Assembly: GCA_014526335.1 (NCBI GenBank)
Contig: JACTAT010000015.1
Coordinates: 550,425-614,424 of the forward strand
Origin: Chrysaora quinquecirrha
Lineage: Eukaryota; Cnidaria; Scyphozoa; Semaeostomeae; Pelagiidae
DNA: 64,000 bases
Direction of reading: 5' to 3'
Part shown: positions 25,466 through 37,600 of the stretch, piece by piece
Layout of the letters: each line of letters starts with the position of its first letter
How positions within the stretch are numbered: position 1 is the stretch's first letter
Position numbers and translations under genes: made by a program
The notes under the pieces: model-generated
The model's database searches: none
The model's input: only the letters and a program-made list of their open reading frames with translations
Told to the model about the DNA's origin: nothing

Positions 25466-26476
25466 TTATAAGTTAGTAAGCTTTACAAGTTTTTCCAATA
25501 AAATTCTGTTTCTCTTTCGCTCTTTTTCTTTCTCGATATCCAACTGCTTTTCTTTTTTATGAAGTTTGCCAATAAATTCTTTTGCTTTTGATAACACTAA
25601 GATTTTCGGTGTTCGTTCGATGTTTTCGATTTCTGGTATAGCTGCTTTCAAGGAGTCGAATCTCGCTTTCATATCATTGCGACGCTGCCTTTCGATGTCG
25701 TTATGCGTCGGTTTTTCTTTGGCTTTCCTAGAGGTAATCTTTAACTGTTTGTTTCCTCTCTTTTTGCTCTCTATCCTGACGTACCTGTCCGGTTTCGACT
25801 CTTGCGGCTCTTGTTGCGTTAGAGCGACGCTCGTAAAACAAGCAGGAAGGGCTCCAGTCATTCTGATGCCTTCCTCTTTCATGATCGTAACACACTGAGA
25901 TTCGCTATCTCTTGCAGTAACGCCTCGTTGAAGATCAAAATTCTCAAGCCGAGTGTTTTCGTCAAGGCTCGGAAATGCGAATGTTTTGGTCGGTGGTTCT
26001 TCACCTGGCAGTGTACTGTATAATCGGTCAACTGGAGTGGGCGAGATTTCACTCGGTAGATAAATCTGTAGATCCTCGTTTTGTAGTAAATCGCTGTTTT
26101 CTTCCTGCTCCATAAGAATTTCTGGAACAGTGAAGTCAGTTGGTGATAACGCGATATTTCCATTCTGAAATCTAGAGTCTTCTCTCTCTAACTGCCGCAG
26201 GAAGTTCCCGTAGGTATCGCTATGCTCGCCTTCATCCAAATCGGCGCTTTTCGTAGAAGGGACGACATGAAACGCATCGGAATTTTCATCGGTATTAATT
26301 CTCGCAGAAGACAAGAATATTAAGGGAGACGGTCGTAGAGTTGGCAGCATGTTGCAAAATTCCGGAGACTTTGGAGGGAGATCACCGATCGTAATGTCCA
26401 TCATCCGATCTTTGAACCCATATTCTGTATATAGCTGTAGTAATGTGTAGTCTCTCGATGTCATATTGGAATGCAT
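25466..26476 (-). CDS. myc: Myc-family bHLH-leucine zipper transcription factor
   Basis: 336 residues with one uninterrupted reading frame. Residues about 250-336 are the basic-helix-loop-helix-zipper: THNDIERQRRNDMK basic region, helix 1 ending AAIPEIENIERTPK, helix 2 with VLSKAKEFI, then a zipper with Leu at heptad positions 0, 14 and 21 and Glu at 7, and the RKR triplet in the place it has in vertebrate Myc. The known role of the family is E-box (CACGTG) binding as a dimer with Max. The N-terminal 240 residues are acidic and Ser/Pro-rich. I cannot find convincing Myc boxes I or II, so it is a divergent Myc. The start chosen is the first Met (MHSNM); the second Met, four residues on, is an alternative. 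Vertebrate Myc genes have an intron in the coding region; this one shows none, so a retrocopy or intron loss is possible. The gene is divergent to ACSS3 (2.15 kb between starts). No frame break is seen here. Confidence 0.85.
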   Translation of the reverse strand: MHSNMTSRDYTLLQLYTEYGFKDRMMDITIGDLPPKSPEFCNMLPTLRPSPLIFLSSARINTDENSDAFHVVPSTKSADLDEGEHSDTYGNFLRQLEREDSRFQNGNIALSPTDFTVPEILMEQEENSDLLQNEDLQIYLPSEISPTPVDRLYSTLPGEEPPTKTFAFPSLDENTRLENFDLQRGVTARDSESQCVTIMKEEGIRMTGALPACFTSVALTQQEPQESKPDRYVRIESKKRGNKQLKITSRKAKEKPTHNDIERQRRNDMKARFDSLKAAIPEIENIERTPKILVLSKAKEFIGKLHKKEKQLDIEKEKERKRNRILLEKLVKLTNL

Positions 26477-27010
26477 TTGTATAGCAATGATGTAGTGTCC
26501 TATCGATGGCTTTTAATGGTCTTTCAGTGTATTAATAACTTCAGTTCAAGTAGAATAATCAGATCAAATTCCCGAATACAAACATATAAGCCGTATAATC
26601 AGATGCAAGACTGATATTCATGAAGTTCAATGCGCGATTCCCACCAAGATCAACGTTAGGCTCCTTCTTGTTCAAATTCCTAATGACAAAATGACCAGCC
26701 TATAACTGCTTTAAATCTGTACGATGATTCAGTGCAGTGAATTTAAACTCGTTTTATTTCGAAAACAGTTGATTCATATTTAAATCTGCTCCATCAGTGT
26801 TGTTTTTCTACAAATTCAGCCACCAGACATCAGAATTTCATCACAATCATGAACAGTACACCACATGCAAATCGCGAGAGATCTTTCACTCCTCGTGACC
26901 TCAATAAGTTTCAAATCAAAATAGACCATGAAGTCCCATAGCAACGAAAAACAAGCACCATCACTTGAGAATACATTACCGTAAGTTTCCGATTAAAAGC
27001 CGGTTCGGAA

Positions 27011-27158
27011 TAGACGCTCGGACTGGACCTTTCACCTGAGCCGTAGTTTTCGCTATTGAGTTTTCTTGCTGGACGCTAAAACTATCAGTTCAAGCGATCT
27101 CGGTTTGGTGTTAGTCTCGGTTTCATAATCGATAACTGGGAATCGGGTAAAAAGTCTA
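27011..27158. mobile_element. TAGACT-ended MITE
   Basis: TAGACGCTCGGACTGG at the left; AAAAAGTCTA at the right. The inner GAGCCGTAGTTTTCGCTATTG faces CGATAACTGGGAATCGGG, its imperfect inverse. The interior GCGATCTCGGTTTGGTGTTA is shared with the copy at 59888-60016. Confidence 0.65.
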
Positions 27159-28065
27159 CGCCCGGACGCTGCTCTCAAAAAGCCATGCGCTTCACATGAA
27201 ACCGCAGCGCTTGCTTATTCGGGCTTTTTTATCAACACTTGCCCTTATTTGACCAACGAGGTTGCCTTCCAGTGTCCTTAGTGGACCGCGCGTAATCATA
27301 CGGCAATCAGTGTTCGAGTTGTACAGATCTTCAAAATTGTTATAAAAAGTGGAAACATCTTGGGCATATTGAAGCTGTTTCCGTCTGACAATCCTCTGAG
27401 TATAAACGTCAGAAACAGACCGAAACAATTTACCAAGGCGGAATTTGATGCAACATTTGCTGCAATCAGTTCATGATACAAGCATTTTGATACAGGCATA
27501 CAGAAGTAGCTTATACCGAAAATGAAAGAGTGAAGTTTAGAGTATAGGGTGTTTGAATTTTGAGGGCTTTTAGAGTATCAGAAAACAATATTCTTTTAAA
27601 AGTTTTAGAAAAGGTTTTCAAGAGTTTTGGAAAGATTTCTGTGAAGGAAAAGAATTTTTCGCCAACAGTTGATTCATCTGCAGAGAAGACAGTGCTAGTG
27701 TTTTGGAGATTCGGAAAGTGCTCTCCGTCTGCGATATAGGAACAGACTGAGTTTACAAAGATTTGAACTTGACCCGAGTCTTTGAGAGAGAACGAGCAAT
27801 AGCAGCGAAACAGACTACTTAGAAAACGTTTTATAAAAAGAGTTTTGAAGAGTTTTTTGTAAAGAGTTTTGGAAAGAGTTCTATAAGGTAGCGGTCATCA
27901 TTATTTATGACCGGAGTGAGGGCCGAAGAGAAAGTATTTTGCACCATCAAAAGAATTTACTCCATCAACTTTTAGTCTAAAATTTCCTTTACTCCATCAC
28001 TAAAAACAGAAACAATAGCCCAACCCTCAATATGTTCAAGATATTTTTGGTTACCCAACTCAAGA

Positions 28066-28100
28066 CATAGTCAATAGAAAACACTTTTCTATTGACTATG
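28066..28100. repeat. Perfect 16-bp hairpin flanked by an 8-bp direct repeat
   Basis: CATAGTCAATAGAAAA, loop CAC, TTTTCTATTGACTATG. CTCAAGAC occurs on both sides (28059-28066 and 28101-28108), which looks like a target-site duplication around a tiny fold-back insertion. Confidence 0.75.
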
Positions 28101-28450
28101 CTCAAGACGACTAATATTTTTCAGTTACCCCACCATTTTCTCTTCAGCCCCCAGCCCCCACCCAGTTATAAATAATTGCAGAATGTTGATTTGGAAAAGA
28201 TAGTTTAAATAAGTAAAAAAAATAAATAAATAAGTAAATAAGTTAAATAAGTTTAAATAAGTTTTCGGAAATGGGCAAGCAAATCTGGCCCCCTCTTTCA
28301 GAAATAAGCTTTTAGGAGAAATCTCAGAGCATTAAGGCATTAAAGAAACCCTTTTGTTTGAAAGAAATCCTTCGGTGCCCAAATCTCTGGTCGCTATCGC
28401 CCAGAAGAAAATAAATAACGTGAGCGTGTGCATACTGTCCTGCTGTTGTT

Positions 28451-28560
28451 CACGTGTCTAGAACAATACACAGTATTGTTTGGAACGTGGAGACCGGAAA
28501 TTAGCTGCGTGAAATGGAGAAGGTCGTGAAGTGGGTAACGTGCAAGTGTGCCTACGTCAT
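28451..28560. promoter_or_regulatory. E-box and CRE-like sites just upstream of ACSS3
   Basis: CACGTG at 28451-28456 and TACGTCAT at 28553-28560, the second 70 bp before the ACSS3 start codon. Both are consensus-like sites (Myc/Max and CREB/ATF type). Short motifs like these arise by chance, so the call is weak. Confidence 0.25.
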
Positions 28561-28629
28561 CATGCAAGAATAACAAGTTCTTATCAATTGGAGCGGTGAA
28601 GCTGGACGTGGAGGAAAAACTCTTGTGCA

Positions 28630-31600
28630 ATGATGAATTCCTTGATACCAAGACCTTTTCTCAGAATAAATACAAGGAAATTCTGGCATCACCAAATATG
28701 GCAATCAAATCATTGCAGAGGTTTTCTTTCAGCATGTGCAGTTTTTAGGCCCACGACCTCAAGAACAATCAAGAGCCGGCCTAACACTCAACAACATGGG
28801 AATAGGTTTCTTTCCTCCAGCCAGCATTCGCAAAATCGACATGATGATGTTTTCAAGAAATCAGTGGAAAATCCAGAAGAATTCTGGGATGAAGCAGCAC
28901 AAGATATTTCATGGTTCAAGAAGTATGACAAGGTCCTCGACAACTCAAATCCTCCATTTTCAAAATGGTAAGATATAGAGTCACGTATATAGTTTTAACT
29001 TTTGACCAGGCGACCTTTAATTGACCTGGCGGCGTTTCATTGATGAAGAAAAGATACTCAAGTCCAAAACACAAAATCCATCTTGGCAATGGGGGGCAAA
29101 CTGCCCCCCTGGCCCCTGGTGCCACTGCAACCTGAATTATACAATAAATGTCCCCTTAAACACAGATGTCCAGGGTGAAAAGTATAAAGAACTTCAGTGT
29201 GGCTAAAACAATAGAAAACAATACCCCTTTGATGTGCAGCCCACACAAATTCCAGCCTGACCGTTGCATACCCAGGGGGAATAAGGAGGTCAAGAACCCC
29301 AACTTTTCTAAAATATGGTCCTCAAGATTTGTCCAAAAATGTTGTAAAACTCATGGGGTGGAGGGCCTGTCCCCACATTTATGAGATTTTGAAGGGTGTG
29401 GTCTGAAAAATTTTTTTTCAGACCCACCCACCACTTCAGACCTGGATACGCCACTGCTTGCCTGGTACTGTAATCAGATGTGCTGGAAGCAAGGCAGAGG
29501 GACAGTTGGCAGGGGGTAGAGAGAGGACAAATTCAGGGCAAACAATACGGAAATAGAATAATTTCACAATCCTTATAAGGGCAAGGGGAGCAATTACCCC
29601 TGCTGCCCCCAGGGGAATCCCCCTGCTGCCCCCATGCCTCCAGTGCTCCTGCTGGTTAAAGGTTGCCCTGATGTGAGACTTAATGCATGTGCATAGCTGC
29701 ACCATCAGACGTTTCCACTTTAAAAAGAACCACCTGAAAGTCCATACCCCTTGCACTTTGTTTAAAATCATTGTTTTATCAACAGGTTTCCTGGAGGTCA
29801 ACTCAACACTTGCTACAATGCATTAGATGTTAATGTTGAGAATGGTTTGGTGAAAAGACAGCTCTCATTTGGGACAGCCCTGTGTCGGGAAATATCAAAA
29901 AGTTTTCATACAAAGAGCTGAGAGATGAAGTAAGTTATCGTTTCATGTAATATTCTGATGCTACTACTTCCATTAAAAACCTCTTTCTTTTAAATGCCCC
30001 TCAAATAAATTCCTTAAATTGCCATATAAAAGAATTAATACCACCTCTAAAACTTGAATAATGTAATTAATGCCCCCCTCTTTGAAATGCTTCCTTAATT
30101 AAAAGAAAAGAGTCTTTAATGAATGCTTCAGGCATTTACTGGAAGTAGTTCAGTATGTCCTGAGTCCTTCAGAAACCTGGGAACTCTTCAGTCTTGGAAA
30201 CCAATTTCATGCATGTGTAACATTAGTTTTTCAACATTGCAAGGTAGATGAGCAAGGCTCAGAAAGTTCATGAAAGGTCCATATAATAAATATATGTATT
30301 TGTAATTGAAAAAGAGTTTAGAATATATCAATCTTTTTTTATTGCAGGCAGCAAAATTTGCAAGAATTCTCGTAAATTGTGGTGTTGAAAAGGAGACAGA
30401 GTTGTAATCTATATGCCAATGGTACCAGAGGTACACTATTTTATAATTTGCTTTGAAATGTATAGACAGAACTGCCACAGATGATGCGATCTGACTCGAC
30501 CAATGCAATAAAAGAAGAACCCAATCTCTTGCCTGATAATGGGAGAGGGTGCTCTACCAAAACGTTGTCCCCATTAATATAAAAGACTCTTCATGAAAAG
30601 CAGTGGTAATTGTGTTAAATCACGTGTAAGAAGCAATGTTGCCAAGTACGAATATATTTACTCAGCCACCAACAACTTCCAATAAAAGATGGCTTCAGAG
30701 GGCTGGACTCCTACTACCAAGAACGACCCAAAACGATTCAAAACGACCCAAAACTACCAAGAACGACCCAAAACAATTCAGAGCGACCCAAAACTACCAA
30801 GAACGACCCAAAACGATTCAGAGCAACCCAAAACTACCAAGAACGACCCAAAACAATTCAGAGCGACCCAAAACTACCAAGAACGACCCAAAACGATTCA
30901 GAGCAACCCAAAACTACCAAGAATGACCCAAAACGATTCAGAACGACCCAAAACTACCAAGAATGACCCAAAACGATTCAGAACGACCCAAAACTACCAA
31001 GAATGACCCAAAACGATTCAGAACGACCCAAAACTACCAAGAATGACCCAAAACGATTCAGAACGACCCAAAACTACCAAGTACGACCCAAAAGATTCAA
31101 AATGACCCGAAAATCAAGAACGACCTAAAACGACCGAAGCGGTCCATTAGCAGGTCAAAATAAAGCGACCCAAAACAGCACGAAAATGTTGAATTTGATT
31201 GATTTGGGGCAGAAAATCCCTCGAAATCTACGAAAAATTAGATTAACGATATTTTGAAAAGCTTGTTGATATTGAAGGGGTTATTTTTTATTGTTTCTGG
31301 TGGTTTTACTCTTATTTCTTGGCCTTTTGGCTTGTTTTGGGTCGTTTCAGCTGGATTTGGGTTGTTTTGGATCTTTTGGGTCGTTCTGTGTTTTAGTTTG
31401 TTCGTTCTGCATTTTAATTTGTACTGCTAAAGCATGGGAGTTTGAATTACAATTAGATTATTCTTACATTCTTATTGGCTAATTTTTATTTGCTTGCTTT
31501 TATCTTGCTAGGCGGCGATTGCAATGTATGGATGTGCAAGAGTTGGAGCTGTGCATTCCGTTGTGTTTGGTGGATTTGCACCAAATGAGCTTGCAAGGAG

Positions 31601-34600
31601 AATCGACGATGCGAGGGTTCGTTCTTTTTTTAGTAGTTTTTATTGCTTTCATCGATTCAATAAACCAATCCTATTCGTGGTTGCTTTTATTCATATTTTT
31701 TTAAGGGCATCTCGAACGATATTTGTATGTATAAGAATTTAAATTGTTAATCTATATTATTCAAAACGAACTCACCAATCTCTTGCGCTGCAAATTGACG
31801 AGGAGGAAAAAGTAAGGAAATATGAAACAACAGGCAACAGAATGGCGATGATGTTAGTTATCAGTGGCCTAGTGGAACAGTTCGGCAAATCTGCTCAGAG
31901 GCCCTTTCACAGTGAAAAATCTTTTTCCTTTGTTTTTCTATAAATGGGTACCACGACTAACAGAATTTATTGGTAGACATGGGTGGGTTTTGAAATGAAG
32001 TACCCCCACAGTGAAATTTTTTTCCGAAATCTGGACAAAAATAATGAAATCAGCGAGAGAAATACTTCACTTCATTATATTGAAAGAGCAACAAAACATT
32101 TTCAGATAGAAAAAAAGCTTGACAGAGGATTACTATCTTTTCGAAAAGAGTGTGAGAATATTGGCAAGTTAATTCAATTTTCACATAAAATAATGAAAGA
32201 AACTGTATCTTCAAAACCTTGGCGAGGCCCCTCGGGGTCCCAAATTCTTGTAGTTGCTCTAACCCCAACCTACGCCGGTTACACTACTGGTGACAATGTC
32301 AAATATGTTCCAAATCGCACCAAAAGATTAAATCGTCCCTACATTTTAGTGTTCTCTTAATTTTTAAATTCTTCAGACGTTTCCGTTCTTTCCTCAAGTG
32401 GAAAATTTGCATGAAAATTTACCCTAAGATTTGTACCTTATTGAATTAGACAAAGGCATGCTCACAGCGTATTTGCTTAAGGAACCTTGCAGCATTCTTA
32501 TATCCTACATTACTGTTTTTTTGTAGCCGAAAGTCATCATAACTGCGTCATGTGGCATTGAGCCGCATCGTTTACTGCCATATGGCCCTCTTGTTGAACA
32601 GGCTCTAATGCAAGCAGAAAGTCAACCAGACAAAGTTATTGTACTCAATAGACCACAGGTTTGGAAGCTTTTTGTATAAATGTTTGATGCAAATGAAATG
32701 AAGATACGAACCAATCCATGAATCTGTAAAGAAGCAATTCAAAGACATTTAATACCTCTCTTTGTAAAAAGCAACGATAATCTTTTTGCAAAGTTTCCAC
32801 CTGTAACTCCCCATAAGCTCTTTTCAACAGAAGTTTCCAACGATTTTTTTAGCATCAAGCTGATGTTCTTCTTCTTCTGATTTTCTGACTTCTTCTGATC
32901 TTCTGACTTCTTCTGATCTTCTGATCTTCTTCTCCTCCTCCCCTCCTCCCCTTCTCCTTGTTCTTCTCCTTCTTCTCCTTGTTTTTCTCCTTCCTCTTCT
33001 CTTTCTTCTTCCTTCTTCTTCTTCTTCCTGTTCTTGTTCTTGTTCTTCTAATCTTCTTCTTCTCATTCTCTTGCTTCTTCTTTTCCTCCTCGTGCTTCTT
33101 CTTCTGTTCCTCCGGCTTCTTCCTCTCCTCGTCCGACTTCTTTTCCTCCTTCTCCTTCTTCATTTCTTTCTTCTTCTCCTTCTTCATGTCCTTGTCTTCT
33201 GCTCCTCCTCCTCCTTCTTCTTCTTCATCTTCTTCTTGTTTACTTATTATTCTTCCAACTACTTTTCTCCTTCTTCTTCTACTTATTCTTCTTGTTGCTA
33301 CTTCTTCTGCTCCTACTTCTTATTCTCCTTCTTCGTTTTTCTTCTTATCTTCTTCTTCTTTTTCTCCTTATCTTCTTCTTCTTCTTCTTCATCTTCTTCT
33401 TGTTTACTTATTCTTCTTCCAACTACTTTTTTCCTTCTTCTTCTACTTATTCTTCTTGTTGCTACTTCTTCTGCCCCTACTTCTTATTCTCCTTCTTCGT
33501 TTTTCTTCTTATCTTCTTCTTCTTCTTTTTCTTCTTCCACTTCATTGCATATTCCTTAACCTTCTTAGCATTATGCTGTCTTTATTTTCCCTGCAGTTCT
33601 TTCTGTTGGAAAATTCTGTTGCAAGTATCTTAATGTTGGAAGGATTTTTCCACAAGTGGCATACCACACTAGATGGGATTCGAACCTGGACTGCATGGCC
33701 AGAGAGCCAACGACGTTTCCACTGAGCTATAGAGCTCTATGAAATCGCCGAGTAACTCTCCTAGTCATGGATGCATAGTTTTGATTGAGATGGATTTTAC
33801 CGGGTTTTAATTATATTTTGAAAACTGGCTGAATTCTTCAGCCACTTATAGCCTCACCTCATATTATCTGCAATTATTGTGTAGTTTTTATGATTAATCG
33901 AAGACAAGATACTCATATTTTTCGTTTTTCAGCAATCATTCAAGCTAAAGCCAGGTCGTGATTTAGATTGGCATGAAGAGATGTCAAATGCAACTGCGCA
34001 TGACTGTGTACCAGTCTCATCTACAGATCCATTGTATATTCTCTATACATCTGGTACTACTGGAAGTCCCAAGGTAGAATATTAGACTCTTTGTAAAACG
34101 TTCTTTCGTTTTCCAGTTTGCAGTTCTTTCTTTTCAATCCTTAAGCCTGACTATCTCTGATTTGTTGCTTCCCTTTACCATCCTTAAGACGTCTTCGTTT
34201 GCCTTTAGAAAAGTCCAGTTACCGTATTTTCTCTATTAAACGCCCTGGGCGTTTATTAAATTTTTTAGATTTTAAGGGCGGGGGCGTTTATAAGAGAGGG
34301 GCGTTAATTAGAGAGGGGCGTTTATTTCAAAAATGGAAACTTCATTCTTGTTCTTTCGAAAATATTTATTTATGTAGATAAGTTTCAAAGATAAGTTCTA
34401 ATAAACGCCCCCTTTAATCAATTAAAAGGGGGCGTTTAAAAGAGAGGGGCGTTTATAGAATATTTTGAGGATTAGAGGGGGCATTTATTGGAGAGGGGCG
34501 TTTAAAAGAGAGTGGGCGTTTATAGAATATTTTGAGGATTAGAGGGGGCGTTTATTGGAGAGGGGCGTTTAAAAGAGAGGGGGCGTTTAATGGAGAAATA

Positions 34601-37600
34601 CGGTAACACAACTACAGTATGCTGTCCATTTAAAACATGTTGCATGTTGTACGTTTTTCACAGGGTATAGTAAGAAGCAATGGAGGTCATGCTGTTGCTT
34701 TGAAGTGGACAATGAAGAATATATATGACATAGACAAAGACGATGTAAGTATCTACTAATAATTATAAGCGCAATAGTTGACCGTTTGGCCACAACACAA
34801 AACATTGCTCGTCAAACATTTGTTGCTTGACACAAACATAAAATGTTTTTAAATTGTTTCAAAATTATAGCGTGACCAAACAGTCGAATACGTATTGCTA
34901 TTACAGCAAATCTTAAATGTTTGATCGACAATGATTTATCCTTTGGCTAGGGCCTAACATTGATCTTCTCTGTCTTTGCTTTTTGTAGGTTTGGTGGACA
35001 GCCTCTGATATTGGATGGGTAGTTGGTCACTCATACATTGTTTATGCACCATTACTTTATGGATGCACGTCTGTTATGTTTGAGGTAATATAGATTCAAT
35101 TCAGAAAAAATGTTTGAACTGGCACCACCGACGGGAGCTTCCTTGAAAGTAGAAAAGTATATATTTGTTAATGTTAATCTTTTCGTTTTCTTTAGGGCAA
35201 ACCAATCAACTCTCCAGATGGCAGTACATTTTTCGAATAATTGATCAACATGATGTTGTTAGTTTGTTTACTGCTCCAACTGCAGCAAGGATCATCAAAA
35301 ATGAAGTAAGAAATGTTTTAAAAGTAATTTTGCCTGTCTAAATCTTTTAATTGTTATTTTCATGTTTAGTCGTTTTGCTGACATAATTAAGAGCTTGGCT
35401 TCCTCCAGGAGCGTTTCAAAGATAGCTAAGCAACCAAGCTAATGTTGAAAGCTAGAATCTAGTTTCAAGATAGATACTTGCTCACATTTGCATAGCGATC
35501 TATGTCTCCAGTAAGGCTGAATTTTGAAGAAAAGTTATCTGAAATAAGAAATTCTTTTTCTATTAGGACCCCGATGGAAACTATGCAAAGCAATATAAAA
35601 TGTCAAAGTAAGTAGCTACTGAATTTTGTTTGGGAAATTTTCGATATTTGTAATTAGTACTATAATCTTTGTCGTTCCGAAACGGCTAGTTTACTCGGTT
35701 GAGCATAGACCCACGACACATCTGAATTGCTTCGTCGCGAAAGCCAGATCCAGAAAAGAATGTGTTAGATAAAGCATTCAGTTGTACTTGCGTCGTAGGT
35801 TTGAAGTGAATTGCTTCCGTTGGCTGGGCTTAAATATTCGCAAATCTACTTTTGGGCTAAAGTGTCCTTTTATTTATTTCATTAAACTCTGATGCACTTA
35901 ATAGTCTGAAGCCATACAAAAGACTTTTGGATTGAGTCTGGAACAAGTCTGGATTGGGTATCTTGACTGGATTGAGAAACCTATTTGAGTTGTGATCGAA
36001 CTACGTATTCCTATTTTGTACTGGTGTATATTTTGTAAGATGTTGTCTTTTCACCTGTAATCATTATAGTGATCATTACGATCATTGATCTTTGTGATTT
36101 TCCCTAGATTCCGAACTTTGTTTCTGGCTGGTGAGCATGCTGATCTAAACACAATGGAGTGGTCAAAGAAGGTTTTCAAGGCACCGGTGTTTGATCATTG
36201 GTGGCAAACAGGTATGTTCTCTTTGACTGATTAACCCTTACCCTACCGGGCTTTGTACTCTCTGAACAACCTCTTCCTCAAAGTGAAAAGGACCTTTACG
36301 TAGAATGCTATCCATATTCGATCCTGGTATCAGCTTGGTCAATGTGACTTCACTAGAACTGAGTAATTGACGTCACAATTTCATCAAAGTACGGTATCAC
36401 ACAAAAATAGACCAAAATTAGTGGCGCAACTGAGACGCTCGGAACCAGTAGGAATTTAGTAAAATGGGGCCCTTTTGCAAGGACTTCGAAGTGAAGTGAG
36501 CTCTACGGTAGAAGAGGGCTCTGAGTATTGGGTAGTTTTTGAAAACAGGCCCTTTAGAATCTTAAACGACGTCACCTTACGTGTCCCATGGCTCATAGCT
36601 GTTTTTGGTTGGCTTTAGGAAGCCTTTGAGCATAGAATGGGCAAAAGCACATAATACGAAGAATGTTTAGGGGAAGGGGCTCTTGGTCGGGGAGCCTTAG
36701 TTCTTGAACCGAGGGGGACTAAACTGCGTAACTCTACCGACCAAATGCCACGTAAATAATATGACTGAATTTTATCATTGGAAATCCTGAACAGTAGTTT
36801 TATCTTAGCGACCCTTAATGACTGAGTTTGAAAGTCTTCAACAATTGCTGAAGATTTTGTCTTTTGTCCATGTTTGCCAAGACTGTGAAAGACTGTCAAT
36901 GACCCTCGATGGCTTTGTGAAGTAATGGTAGCCAGGCCTTAAGCAGTTACGTACCTCCTTTCCTAACCTCAAGACCATAGCCCGAAAATCATGACCCTAA
37001 AATTATTACCCCAAAGTCTCTTTTCCTAATAATTGTTTGATTTTTACAATTCCAGTCAACTTTTCACAAGCGTTTTTCCATTAACCTGCAATCTGTTGAA
37101 GTAATGCTTTCGTGTGTTTCTAGTTCTGGGTAAGGAGTACCACTGCCCTCTTTTTAGTATTACCCAAATGAGTACTAATCCATCTTATGAATTTTAATGT
37201 TCATTTTTATTCTTTTAGAAACTGGATGGCCAATGACATGTCACTCGATTGGTCTTGGTATGCCGACGGATTATAAATTTGGAAACTGTGGAAAACCTTG
37301 TCCTGGCTGGGACGGTAAGTGGATCTTAAGTACCAAGATGTTACCTCCTTGGAATATTCCCATTCATTTGTTTTGCAGTGACCTGCATAGGTCATGCAGG
37401 GGGGGGCTGATGCGTTGATATACTGTTCAAAGCTGTTCGATAATGCTTTCTTCTGTATTAGATAAGATTGTGGCTTATATTAAGGCTTGCAATATTGAGA
37501 ATTGTGTTTCGACGTATTTGAAAGGACCTTTTTTGGGAGTCGGTCACTTTGCCTTTTAGAGGTAATGTGCTTGCATGCCGTCTTAGAGATATATTACTAG

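Larger units (their letters stand above)
26477..28629. other. Intergenic region between divergent Myc-like and ACSS3 genes
   Basis: Shared upstream region of two divergent genes. It holds a TAGACT MITE (27011-27158), a dispersed repeat around 27320-27430 that recurs inverted at 57700-57770, degenerate GAAAAGAGTTTT repeats (27540-27880), a near-perfect hairpin (28066-28100) and possible E-box and CRE-like sites close to ACSS3. No gene supported. Confidence 0.55.

Noticed and set aside
28548..28748. Alternative ACSS3 start in another frame (MAIKSLQRF...)
   Set aside because: That frame stops at 28748, while the frame starting at 28630 gives an acid-free Arg/Ser-rich presequence and runs directly into the conserved VENPEEFW region.
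30636..31006. Repetitive ORF of about 100 residues in two frames
   Set aside because: It is the 40-bp minisatellite read through; both frames are open equally.
32958..33725. Long ORFs rich in Phe/Leu/Ser (plus) and Lys/Glu/Arg (minus)
   Set aside because: They are translations of the C/T repeat tract in ACSS3 intron 5, open in several frames at once.
33661..33740. tRNA gene candidate on the minus strand
   Set aside because: A and B boxes are present but the acceptor stem does not pair and the same unit recurs with a non-tRNA tail, so it is a SINE.
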